Assembly: GCA_009746045.1 (NCBI GenBank)
Contig: RPFO01001720.1
Coordinates: 5,001 to 66,531, forward strand
Direction: 5' to 3'
DNA: 61,531 nucleotides
Origin: Mesostigma viride
Taxonomy: Eukaryota > Streptophyta > Mesostigmatophyceae > Mesostigmatales > Mesostigmataceae
The notes under the pieces are model-generated. The model ran no database searches and was not told the origin of the DNA. It worked only from the letters and a program-made list of their open reading frames with translations. The position numbers and the translations under genes were made by a program. Positions within the stretch are counted from its first letter, which is position 1, and each line of letters starts with the position of its first letter. Of the stretch, positions 44,819 through 54,221 are shown in pieces.

Positions 44819-47800
44819 ATGCCGCCACACTGGGGCCCAGATGTAGCGCGCGGCCAACTGCCCTGCAGCCAGCGCGTGCCATCGCCCCGCCCTGAATCCC
44901 TGGTGACGTTGGCGGCGGCCTCTCTGCGGCGCCCTGCAGAGTTGGAGGTGGCACGCATAGCGCATGGGCCCCCCTTCTCCCCGCACACCAACGTGCGCGC
45001 ATGTGTGTGGCCAGCCACGGAGGTGCTGACCCGCGTGCTGATGGCCCTGCCCCCGGACCTGCTGCCTCCCATCGTCTGCCCGATGACCCCTTCCCTGCTC
45101 ACCGCACTGGCGTATGCGACGCTGCGCACCCATCAGGGTGCAGGGGATGCGGGTGGCCATGTGGCCTACTGCCCCGCACATCCATCCCCCCCATCGCAGC
45201 CACCGGTAAAGCGGCGCCGCACAGTACCCGAGACAGAAAGTGGCAGCAGCGGTGACGACCCCTCCCCACCCCGGTGGCATGGAGCCCCACCGCCATACCT
45301 GCAGGGTCGGCACCTGTGGGTGTGCCTGGAAGAGGCGTGGGTGCAGCGAACCGCCGAGGCGAGTGGTGGCGGTGGAATGGCGCAGGCATGCGCATCCAAC
45401 ACCCACCACAAGGAGGGGGCGGCAGCCACTGAGCAACAGGAAGCTGCCAGCTGTCCCACCCTGTGGCAGCCCACACTGTGTGCCCAGGCACGCTTCTGGT
45501 CTGCCCGCCTGCAGCAGCTGTTTGATGATGCAGGGGCGGCGCGAGGCAAGGCAAGCGGGGGGGCCGACACTGCACGCGGCGCGTGTGGGGTTGGCTGCCT
45601 GCAGTGTGCTCTTGTCTGGGGTTTGCCCCACCTGTCGCACCTGCGCGTCAACAACCACATGCTTGTGCTTGCAGCCGCAGACGCCACTGCCACCACCACC
45701 ACCACCACCGCCGCCGCCGCCGCCGCCACCGCCACCACGACCGCCCCTTCCACCACGACCGCCGATGGGACGGGGCCTCCTGCAGGCAAGGCAGCGGTTG
45801 AACCCCCTGCAGGCGTGCAAGGGGAGACAGGCCAGCAGGTCCCAGAGGGGAACGGGGCGCCCCCCCCCCCCTGCACGCCAGGACAAGGCCATGCGACCAT
45901 GCATGGGGAGGGAGGCGGAATACGCGAGGGGGCCGGCGGCCATGCAGGTGGGGCCGCGGCGTCACTTGGGGAGGCGTGGCAGTTGTTGGCACGCGCACCG
46001 CTGCGGGAGCTGAGCGTGCACGGCGTGCGACAGAGCGGTCTGTCGGCGCTTCTCGCCCTCGTGCGAGCCGTGGCGCCAAGTCTCCGCGCGCTGCACCTCT
46101 ACCACGCACGCATAAGTGGGGGGGTGCACCCAAGGGTTGACACAGCGGCACCTAGTAGGGCACCGGGGGCCCTGCTCGCTGTGCCGGTCCTCAGCACCTT
46201 GCAGGTGCAAGAAGACCTGGCGCGCCAGCTCATGGGCAATGGCGTTGCGTCGACCGGTGGTGGTGGCACGGGGACGGGCGACGGCAGCTCCAGGCACAGC
46301 ACCGCTCCAGCGGGTGGGCAGGAGGCGCCAGGTGGTGGCGTGGCGGCGGCTCATGCCAGTGACAGCCTCGCCTTCCTCGCACTGCTGGATGCGCTGGCCC
46401 CCAAAGACGTGCCGGCGTGCTGCGACGGTGCCTCCATGGGTACCACAGCGGGTGCCATGGGAGAGGACAGCTGTTGCGCACGGCCTGCTGCCCAGGGGGT
46501 GGCCACGCCTGAGCGGTGCGCAGGAGGCGGCACTGCTGTGGGCAGCGATGCCTGCCCCTGGCAGTGGCAGCGGAGCCATCAGGTGGGTATGCAGGGTGCA
46601 TGCATGCCCGAGGGCGACACGTGCGCAGCCAGCTGCCGAGCGTTCTGTGACGGCAGCGGGGGCTGTTCCCACCAGGTGGGGCATGGTGCCCCTGGTGCTG
46701 CCCATGGTGCTGCCTGGCTGTCCTCCTTCTCCCTCGTGTCGCCCTCGGTCGCGTTGCTCAGCAGCGACCAGCTCGAGCGCTGGTGGTGGGGCGTCGCGAG
46801 CTTGTTGTGGCGGTGCAGGGGCCACCTGGAGTCCCTGTGCCTGTACGATGTACACTTGCCAGCACAAGCCCTCGATGGGGCGACGTCAGAGAAGCTGCCA
46901 CCTGTCGATGCGGCGGGAGTCCAGGCCCTCGCGCCCCGAATCATGCACACGGCTGACCCCATGTGTTCGCGAGTGTGCATGGCTGCTCCTGCCCTGAATA
47001 ACACTCGTGCCACCACCACGCGAGGCAGGGCTTGTGGCTATGTGGAGGGCGGCATACACGTCAAATCTGGTCACCTGCCAGGGACCGAGCGCACCTGTGA
47101 TCAGAACCCACCAACCACCCTCCATGCTGACAGCACCCCTCTGGCAAGGCAACCACCGGAGACGGAACACCAGCCACCTACGTGCCCGAGCAATGCCTCA
47201 GCCCAGCCACCTGAGCGAGTGACCAGCCCCTGGTCACTATGCCCCCCATCGCATGCGGCCACGTCGCCGCCTTTCTGCCAGGGGGTCCCCCCCTTGCCGC
47301 ACGTGCTGTGCTATCTGGCGCGCCTGCATCGGCTGCAGCTGGTGGAGCTAATGCTGGGCGACACGTTTGTGGACGCGTGGGGCGCCGCGCTGGGGGGGGG
47401 GACGTCGGGCCACCCAGCCCGTGTGCATGAGGCACAGGCAGTGCGGCGCTTGCCCTCCCTGCGCGAGCTGTGCCTGCGAGGGAATGAGATTGGTGGGGAG
47501 GGCGCGCGGGGTCTGGCGCGCTTGCTGGTGTGGGGACTGCCGGGTCTACAGGTGTTGGACCTCAGCCACAACCCGCTGGGGGATGAGGGGGCGCGTGCGC
47601 TGGCCGACGCGCTACTGGCAGCCACAGGATCCGCCCCCGAGGCACACAGCGCACCAGCGGAAGTGGCAACCAGCTGCCCTCCCATGGCTCCTTTGGACGC
47701 GAGGCCGCGTGAGGCTGGCGTCGGGCCACGCGAGGCATCCGGCGCGCCTTTGCGACCCTCGTGGCAAGTCACACGGCTGCTCCTTTCGCGCTGCGGCTTC

Positions 47801-49276
47801 TCGCCCGCTGGCTGCGGCGCGCTGTTCCAAGCGCTGGCGTCCATCCCGACCACGCACCCTGCCGCGTCCCTGCGCCACCTGGACGTTTCGGGCAACCGCA
47901 TGGACGACCGGGCACTGGCGGCGCTGGCGTCGATGCTGCGTGCGCATGCGGGCGGGTGCGCGCCGTGCGCGTGTGCAGCGTGCACCGTGGAACATGGCAG
48001 AGGGCGGGGGGGATCAGTGACGGCGCCATGTGCGGTTGCCAGCAAAGCCCATGCGATACAAAGTGGGCTGGGTAGCCCATTATTGGGCCAAGCCACTGGC
48101 ATCCGCATGTCGGAGTTGTCCGCTGGCATCAGCGTACTTGATGTGTCGGATGTGGGCCTTGACGGGTCGCGCTGGGCCCCCGCCTGGGCCACCCTTTGCC
48201 ATGCCGTCTCCAGTCACCCAACCCTGCAGCGCCTTGTCATCAGCCGCAACCGGCTGGGGGCGGACGTCGGCACCCGCCTGGCCCTGGCCCTGCTGCGGGG
48301 CTGCGGCAACAGTGCGGCAGTCCATGATGCTGTTCCTGATCATGTGCAAGGAAAGCCGGCGCTCTCACCTGCAGGATGCTGCAGTGATGCCGGCATTGGT
48401 GCAAACAACCACGCCAACAAATGGGGGAATGGCACGGCCACTGCGGCCACAGGGCCTGTCCAGGTCAAGTGCACAGCTACGGGCGAGTGCCCCTGCCACC
48501 ACCCAAGTGGCTGCACTCGGGGAGATGTCGGCACGGCCGCACCCTGCCCCGGTGTTTTTCGCAAGAGGCCCTCACTGGACGATGCGATGGGCGGCGATGG
48601 CAGCGTGGGCGAGGGGCTATGCGTTGCGGAGCGGGGTGCTCCCCTTGTCCGCCTGTCCCATGCCGTTGGTTCCGCCCCCTTGCTGCACGTGGACATGAGC
48701 GCGACACAGCTGGGGGAGGAGGGGCTGCGCGCCATCGCGGCCGCGCTGGGGCAGATGGCTACCACAGGCCTGGCCAGGGTGAATGAGGGACAGATGGGGA
48801 GAGCAGCTGCCAGTACAAGCAAAGGGGCTGTGGGGAGGGATTGCCAGCTGCTTCTCTCAGTGGGCGATGCACAGGTCACCATATTACAGGCAGAGGGCAC
48901 CAAGGCTGGGCATGTCCAAGTCTCATCGTCGCTGCCGGTGGAGAGATATGGCGCGCAAAGCAACTGCCTTGGCCGATTGCAGCTGCTAGATCTGCGGGGG
49001 AATTGCAATTCCACAGCCAGAGAGGTGAAGGCTGCATTCACCGGTCCAAAATTCATGGAGGTGGTCTCGTCTGATTTAAGGCTTGTCGAAAACGGACTAC
49101 GGGGGGCCCTGCCGGGTGAATCAAGCTGTGGCCATAAAACCCTGGCAGGGCTGCAGATTCCGCTTGGTGCTGGCACGCAGCCACGATACGAGGGCTCCTG
49201 CCGTCTTGCTGGCTCCTCTTGTGTGGTCCTTTACTCAAGTGAAGAGGGTAGTTTAGTCACCGACGATGAGCTTTGA
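44819..49276 (+). CDS. large leucine-rich-repeat protein, ribonuclease-inhibitor type
   Basis: A single open frame of 1485 residues with strong GC3, unlikely by chance. LRRs of the ribonuclease-inhibitor class are scattered: LRELSVHGV and LRALHLYHARI (about 395-430), LRELCLRGNEIGGEGARGLA and LQVLDLSHNPLGDEGARALA (about 880-935), LRHLDVSGNRMDDRALAALA (about 1020-1040), LQRLVISRNRLGADVGTRLA (about 1140-1160), and LLHVDMSATQLGEEGLRAIA (about 1290-1310). Between them are long Gly/Ala/Cys/His-rich spacers, unusual for the class. A Thr/Ala run at about 285-310 comes from an ACC/GCC microsatellite. There is no signal peptide, kinase or NACHT domain. It is likely a protein-interaction scaffold. The start is the first ATG and could lie further upstream. 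Confidence 0.7.
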   Translation: MPPHWGPDVARGQLPCSQRVPSPRPESLVTLAAASLRRPAELEVARIAHGPPFSPHTNVRACVWPATEVLTRVLMALPPDLLPPIVCPMTPSLLTALAYATLRTHQGAGDAGGHVAYCPAHPSPPSQPPVKRRRTVPETESGSSGDDPSPPRWHGAPPPYLQGRHLWVCLEEAWVQRTAEASGGGGMAQACASNTHHKEGAAATEQQEAASCPTLWQPTLCAQARFWSARLQQLFDDAGAARGKASGGADTARGACGVGCLQCALVWGLPHLSHLRVNNHMLVLAAADATATTTTTTAAAAAATATTTAPSTTTADGTGPPAGKAAVEPPAGVQGETGQQVPEGNGAPPPPCTPGQGHATMHGEGGGIREGAGGHAGGAAASLGEAWQLLARAPLRELSVHGVRQSGLSALLALVRAVAPSLRALHLYHARISGGVHPRVDTAAPSRAPGALLAVPVLSTLQVQEDLARQLMGNGVASTGGGGTGTGDGSSRHSTAPAGGQEAPGGGVAAAHASDSLAFLALLDALAPKDVPACCDGASMGTTAGAMGEDSCCARPAAQGVATPERCAGGGTAVGSDACPWQWQRSHQVGMQGACMPEGDTCAASCRAFCDGSGGCSHQVGHGAPGAAHGAAWLSSFSLVSPSVALLSSDQLERWWWGVASLLWRCRGHLESLCLYDVHLPAQALDGATSEKLPPVDAAGVQALAPRIMHTADPMCSRVCMAAPALNNTRATTTRGRACGYVEGGIHVKSGHLPGTERTCDQNPPTTLHADSTPLARQPPETEHQPPTCPSNASAQPPERVTSPWSLCPPSHAATSPPFCQGVPPLPHVLCYLARLHRLQLVELMLGDTFVDAWGAALGGGTSGHPARVHEAQAVRRLPSLRELCLRGNEIGGEGARGLARLLVWGLPGLQVLDLSHNPLGDEGARALADALLAATGSAPEAHSAPAEVATSCPPMAPLDARPREAGVGPREASGAPLRPSWQVTRLLLSRCGFSPAGCGALFQALASIPTTHPAASLRHLDVSGNRMDDRALAALASMLRAHAGGCAPCACAACTVEHGRGRGGSVTAPCAVASKAHAIQSGLGSPLLGQATGIRMSELSAGISVLDVSDVGLDGSRWAPAWATLCHAVSSHPTLQRLVISRNRLGADVGTRLALALLRGCGNSAAVHDAVPDHVQGKPALSPAGCCSDAGIGANNHANKWGNGTATAATGPVQVKCTATGECPCHHPSGCTRGDVGTAAPCPGVFRKRPSLDDAMGGDGSVGEGLCVAERGAPLVRLSHAVGSAPLLHVDMSATQLGEEGLRAIAAALGQMATTGLARVNEGQMGRAAASTSKGAVGRDCQLLLSVGDAQVTILQAEGTKAGHVQVSSSLPVERYGAQSNCLGRLQLLDLRGNCNSTAREVKAAFTGPKFMEVVSSDLRLVENGLRGALPGESSCGHKTLAGLQIPLGAGTQPRYEGSCRLAGSSCVVLYSSEEGSLVTDDEL

Positions 49277-50153
49277 TGCATCCTGTGCAACGTGCACGTC
49301 AGCCTGGTACAGTGCATATGCCGGTGAGATATTCACTGGTACCGTCCAGAGTGGTCGATGAGCAAACACGTACTGCTATTCTAGTCTCCCCTTGAAAGGC
49401 CCGAGATTACTGCAAGTGTGCTGGCATGTAAGGGTCACGGCGATTATACCAATAAAAGGGTCATGGCGGTTATATCAATGTACGTTATTGAAAGTTGACC
49501 TTCAGCCCCAATAGTTAAAATTATGTTAGAGACGACCCTTCCACCCGGCCTGTGGGGCCATCGCACATTCTGCGAACTGCCATCCAGTATACACATGACT
49601 TGGTTCGTGCGGTCCGCACTTTGTTATACCTGTTAGACGCCTTTCTCCTCTCCAAGAAGCCCCACGTGTACCTGCGGGTCGGGGACCTTAATGTCAACAC
49701 CAAACTGTGGAAGCCTCCGGAAAAGAGCATTCCCCGGGCTTCCCCGGGATAGAGCAGTCAAGCTATTTCATTGATATGGAACAATGGGAACGGGATGGCA
49801 TTAGCTTAGCATTGGATCAGCATTGACAGTAATTTAGATCAGCCATGGCTCATTGTGGCCATCAGCTTGTGTCTTAGCCTATGTTTTGAGCCCACCTCAC
49901 CTTTAAAGCGGCACCACGATGCGGAGAGAGCGGTCTGTGGCCTGCCCACTTGTGACAGTGAAAGAAGCTAGGGTGACCTCCCTCCTTCTCGTGATGGATA
50001 GGGGTTGGAGGTTCCTATACTTTGTATTGGCACCCGCGTGACGCAGTCACATGCCTATTAATTATTTACGCTCGCATGGGTAGTGGAGATCTCTAACCAG
50101 TCCTGACGTCTGCAACTACATAACAATACTACTCCACGTGCGTGTAATTAAGC
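49277..50153. other. gene-free stretch
   Basis: Holds the 3' flank of the LRR gene. A short TATACCAATAAAAGGGTCATGG-like doublet occurs at about 49440-49475. No other gene is seen. Confidence 0.4.
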
Positions 50154-50164
50154 ACATTTCATGT

Positions 50165-50189
50165 CTGGCCTGCGCTGGTTGTCTCCTTG
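50165..50189 (+). mobile_element. 25-bp retroposon end with perfect 11-bp duplication
   Basis: CTGGCCTGCGCTGGTTGTCT plus CCTTG is flanked by ACATTTCATGT on both sides (50154-50164, 50190-50200). This proves that the word is the end of a mobile sequence and that 25 bases can be the entire insertion. Confidence 0.75.
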
Positions 50190-50205
50190 ACATTTCATGT
50201 TTGTT

Positions 50206-50365
50206 ATTGATTAAACTCGTGCTCCCGTTAGGGAGTCACGGAGCATTAACCACGATGGATGGATTAATTAATTAATTAATTAACTAATTAATTTATTAAA
50301 CTCGCGCTACCGTTGGGTCCGAGTCACGGAGCATTAACCCCGATGCCATGGATGGATGGGTGCAC
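50206..50365 (-). repeat. two adjacent 5'-truncated LINE 3' ends
   Basis: In the minus direction both carry GGTTAATGCTCCGTGACTC, a hairpin region and ACGAGTTTAAT. The first hairpin (50222-50235) is CTCCC-TAAC-GGGAG; the second is damaged. (TTAA)n tails lie between and beyond them. Confidence 0.65.
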
Positions 50366-50550
50366 GCAATCCGGCTACCGCGGTCTAAGCTATCTATACA
50401 AAACAATCCTATTCTATCTAATCTACTAAAACAGTTCTATGCTCTATCTATGATGATGCTCGCGACCCTGGCTAGGGGTCTTGGCTGGCATGCCTCCCTC
50501 GTTTGCAAACATGCTCCTTCCCCACTGCAGGGGGTTTTTTGTCCTCTATG

Positions 50551-52512
50551 AATTGAATTGAATTGAATTGAATTGTAACATAACTCCGTTGGGAGTATAT
50601 GTAGCACATAGCCCTTGAGAGGGGGCATATGGCCTATCATACATCCTAAGCTACTTCCTGCAAGGGTGGGGATGTAAAGGACCCTTGCTCTAGGTGCACC
50701 AGGGCACTTGCATCCCCATGATCTTCAAGCTATGCCCAGCGAAGGGGGAGCCTGTCATGGGGGGGAAGATCAGCATAGCTATACAAAAAGGCTAGGGCAT
50801 GGCGTCTCAGCAGAGAGTTACTCCCTGCATGGGCACAACATAGCTAAATAAAGCTAGGCATCATCTGGAGTGTGGCACATCATAGGCACACATGTACATG
50901 ATTAAATAAAGCGTGTGGCTTAGCTAGGATAGTGCCTCTAGGAGGCGTACATGTACATGGCCACGGTCTATCTATTCTACACTACTACTGCTGTATTCCC
51001 CTAAGCTGGGGCGTCTGGAGTCGTTGGGGCCGCGGGGGTCGCCTGCCAGGGCTTGTGGCCGACGTAGATGGCCGCCCCCTTCCAGTACACCGGCTGCCCC
51101 GCCTTGGTCTGCCGGAGCTGGAGGTAGGTGGGCCATAGCTCCCGTCGCCGTTGTTGCTGCGCCAGGGTCAAGTCGTCGTCAAGGGTGAAGAGAGTCTTCT
51201 CGAGCCGCTTGCGGCGTCGGAGAAAAGAAATCTTGTCCGCCGGGGTCTTAAAGGTGAGAAGGAGCGGGGGCGGCCCTGCCTTACCCCGCGCGCGGGGAAG
51301 GCGGTGGGCGACCAGGTCGATCTCACCAGTAAGGCCCATGCGACTAAGAATTTCTCTCTCAAACGCACGTGCAAGCTTCTCGGAATTCTCACCTTCCTCC
51401 ATGTCGAGGTTCTTGACAATGACGTTAAGGCTGCGCTTGGCAAGCTCGGCCTCCTCGCGGAGGTCAAGCGTCTGCCGCTGGAGCTGGGCTGCGACGGCGG
51501 AGGTGGTGGAGGTGGTGTGCTGCTTAAGCATGTCCGCCCAGGTCGTGATGGGAGGAGCATCGCCGGCCAGGCCAGCAGAGGCTGGCTTGGCGGCAATGTC
51601 CTTCACCGCCTGGGCGGTGAGGCCCGCGGTGTTCTGCAGGACCTCGATAGCGATGGCATTATCCTTAAGACGTTGGTCAATGTCGCGGAGCTGGGCGGTG
51701 ATGGAGTCGGTGGAGGCGGAGGGGGGGGGGTGGAGGCGAGGAGGGTGGCGGTGGCGGTGGGGATGGTGGGGAGCTCAGCAGCCAGCGTGCGACCCACAGC
51801 TGCCACATCTGCAGCTAGGGGCGTCACGTGCTGTGAGATGGTTTCTTGGAGGTGGAGGAGGAAGGTGGATTCGGTCAAGGGGGAGGGGGTCCAGAGGTCC
51901 GTGACAGAGCGGTCAAGGATGGAAAAGAGGGCGGCGAGCTGAAGACGGGGGCGAGACCAGCGGGCCAGGTTCTCAGGTCGGTGAGTAAACCGGCCGTCAG
52001 GTCCAGTGCGGAGGCGGTAATGGCTGTGAAGGCGCTGGCACAGGTCGAAAATGGAGGCGTATGACCCATAAAACACGAGCTCCAGTATCTTGATGGGTGG
52101 CATGTCGAAAAAGCCGGGTCTGGCACCGTCGAAGGTGGAAAATAACCCGTCAACGTCAAAGTCGCGCTCAGACCAGCTTGGTTCGGTTGGGCGGCTGCGT
52201 TTTGGCTCAGGCGAGGCTGAGGGCGAGGCAGGAAGCCCGGGAGGGTGCTGGGCGACAACCAGTGCGCGACTAGGGTCACCACCGCCTTCCGGCCCTGATG
52301 GCGAAGCTGCAGCCGGAGCTGCAGACGTATTTTCATTGCCGAGCGCAGCCGTCAGGCTGCGTTGCGTCGATGGGCGTTTGCTCATCGTATATTGCGTAAT
52401 AGCGTCGGAAAATTATATCAGCATGTGCGTCGTAGAAAGACGCGTCGATTGTGATATTCACGGCTAAATTCGGTGCTCAAACGTGAAAGTTATGAGCTCC
52501 GCCGTCAGCCAT
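50551..52512 (-). mobile_element. ORF1-only non-LTR retroelement, copy B
   Basis: Minus-strand unit of about 1.96 kb. It has a 5' end at 52494-52512 shared with copy A, ORF1 (52385-51001), and a 3' UTR (51000-50597) shared with the copies at 2465 and 11507. It ends with the terminal hairpin ACTCC-CAAC-GGAGT (50583-50596) and an (AATTC)n tail (50551-50576). It has no endonuclease or reverse transcriptase, so it would depend on a partner LINE. This layout resembles half-LINE (HAL1-type) elements. Confidence 0.7.
51001..52385 (-). CDS. LINE-type ORF1 protein (RNA-binding)
   Basis: Two frames, 52385-51603 and 51606-51001, meet at a run of ten or more C on the minus strand (plus 51720-51731), where one base would unite them. 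The N-terminal part is Pro/Ser-rich with SASPEPKRSRP. The middle has a coiled-coil-like stretch (LQRQTLDLREEAELAKRSLN). Next comes an RRM-like segment (VIVKNLDMEEGEN) and the conserved C-terminal domain with FLRRRKRLEKTLFTLDDDLT and QQQRRRELWP. This is the order seen in L1-type ORF1p, an RNA chaperone that packages element RNA. Confidence 0.75.
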
Positions 52513-52554
52513 GGCTACCTCGTGGCTCGTGGCTCGTGGCTCATGGCGATGACT

Positions 52555-53036
52555 GATGTCCTCTATGACCTGAGCCCACTTGGCCTAAGTTGTCCGGCAT
52601 CATCTTTTTCCAAATCACGGAGAGGCCTAGGCCCCCCATGTCCTCTACTAGCTGTTCTTTGAAGGTGTGGGCCTTGCAGCGTCTAAATAACCTGGCTAGG
52701 CCCAGCCCACGTGAGGAGGTGCCGGCCCGGCTGGGCAGGGCGCAGCCCTGCAGAGGGGCCTCGTGAGGTATCTACCTGGTTGGTGCGAGCGAAGTGCCCT
52801 ACTAGCATCAGACGCCGCTGCTTGATGGTGCTGTTGATAAGTGGCATGCCGAGATACAAGTCCTCCTTGCGGACATGAGCAGCGTATCCTACACGAAAAA
52901 TTGACCGCAGCATGTTGGTGACTGCGCCATCCAGCTTGTTGGCAAGGTCGGCAGTGAGAGTGCACGTCTCGGCCCCGTACGTAAGAACAGGGAGGACCAG
53001 GACCTTAAATGAGGTCCTAATTCTCTAGCTACCATG
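52555..53036 (-). pseudogene. LINE ORF2 C-terminal fragment
   Basis: In the minus direction FKVLVLPVLTYGAETCTLTA leads to LANKLDGAVTNMLRSIF, IKQRRLMLVGHFARTNQVDT and HLLTWAGPSQVI. The order and words match 32960-33420 and 33812-33960. The RT core is missing, and the end runs into the ORF1-only element. Confidence 0.75.
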
Positions 53037-53080
53037 GTCCGGATTCTCCCGATTTCTGGCCTGCGCTGGTTGTCTCCTTG
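53026..53080 (+). repeat. retroposon end, CTGGTTGTCTCCTTG family
   Basis: CTAGCTACCATGGTCCGGATT then CTCCCGATTT and the 25-base 3' word, ending at 53080. Same block as 12596-12656. It abuts the LINE fragment, and no clear duplication is visible. Confidence 0.5.
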
Positions 53081-53255
53081 ATACCAGAGGGTCTATCTGT
53101 ATAGAGTCCCCTCAAGCGTATTAATTAATTAATTAAGTAGCTTCCATCATCATTCCGTCATCATTCCGTCATCGCGACTAGGAGAAGTGCATCACCCTTA
53201 TGCTGGCATCTGCCACCCCTATAGTCACCCTATAGTGACCGCGGCCTAGGATGGG

Positions 53256-53295
53256 TCTCACCCTAACTAAGCCCTAAACCCTAAAACCCTAAACC
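53256..53295. repeat. degenerate telomere-type repeats
   Basis: CCCTAACTAAGCCCTAAACC continues with CTAAAACCCTAAACC. These are imperfect CCCTAAA units about 1 kb from the start of the viral block. Confidence 0.75.
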
Positions 53296-53411
53296 ACTTG
53301 CAAAAACAGAAGTGCCCCCCTGCCACCACTGCTCACCAGGTTGTGACATTTAGGCTGGCATCTGTCACCACCCCGGCAGTTGTGATGGTGTGTTGGGGGT
53401 GTGACAAGGAT

Positions 53412-53892
53412 GGCGAAAAATTGCACGTACTTACTCTTAAGAAAATAACGCCCAATTTTTCGCCACCCTGCCACCCCTTGGCGCGGGTCATAGGAGGTGT
53501 TTGTCAAGGTGTGACAAGGATGGCGAAAAATTGCACGTACTTACTCTTAAGAAAAGAACGCCCAATTTTTCGCCACCCTGCCACCCCTTGGCGCGGGTCA
53601 TAGGAGGTGTTTGTCAAGGTGTGAGAGTGATGGCGAAAAATTGCACGTACTTACTCTTAAGAAAAGAACGCCCAATTTTTCGCCACCCTGCCACCCCTTG
53701 GCGCGGGTATAGGAGGTGTTTGTCAAGGTGTGAGAGTGATGGCGAAAAATTGCACGTACTTACTCTTATATAAAGAACGCCCAATTTTTCGCCACCTTCC
53801 CCACTGGCCGGCGCTGAGGTGGCGTGGGTTGTTGGATGTGGCGAAAAATTGCACGTACTTACTCTTAAGAAAAGACCGCCCAATTTTTCGCC
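53412..53892. repeat. tandem array of five 53-bp hairpin units
   Basis: Each unit begins GGCGAAAAATTG and ends with its perfect complement CAATTTTTCGCC. The units are at 53412-53464, 53522-53574, 53632-53684, 53741-53793 and 53840-53892. The first four repeat with a period of about 110 bp that includes a CACCCCTTGGCGCGGGT spacer. The fifth has different flanks. The core ACGTACTTACTCTTAAGAAA is conserved in all but the fourth. The array could be part of a viral terminal repeat or an amplified miniature element. Confidence 0.8.
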
Positions 53893-54221
53893 ATGGCCTC
53901 GCAGGGTGAGGGAGCCGGCGAGGGCCGCGCGGCGGGGTGTGCAGAGTGTCATTTTATTACTCTGTGTAACCTCTGGAAACTCAGACGACCTATGCAAGAA
54001 TCCCACACGACCTGTGTCGATGCATAAGAGGTTTACTCTGGATTTTTAACCTGCAGTTAGAACTGCAATTCGAGACGAAATGAAAATTGTTTTCAGCATA
54101 TATTGACGCGTTTTATACTGCATAAACGAATTCATTAAAAAATATAACACGTTTACATTCGTTATCAGCTCGACAAGAGCGAAAATGGCAAGCTCGTTGC
54201 CGTCGTCAACAAGACGACAAT
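53893..54221. other. left flank of the viral gene block
   Basis: No gene. The boundary between host and virus should be near here, but I see no unambiguous terminus. Confidence 0.35.

Noticed and set aside
44696-45943. Long minus-strand frames of up to 415 residues opposite the LRR gene
   Set aside because: They are antisense shadows in GC-rich DNA. The plus-strand frame is far longer and has LRR motifs.
53380-53900. CRISPR-like array
   Set aside because: The repeats are hairpin units with nearly identical spacers in a eukaryotic context, so this is a tandem satellite, not CRISPR.
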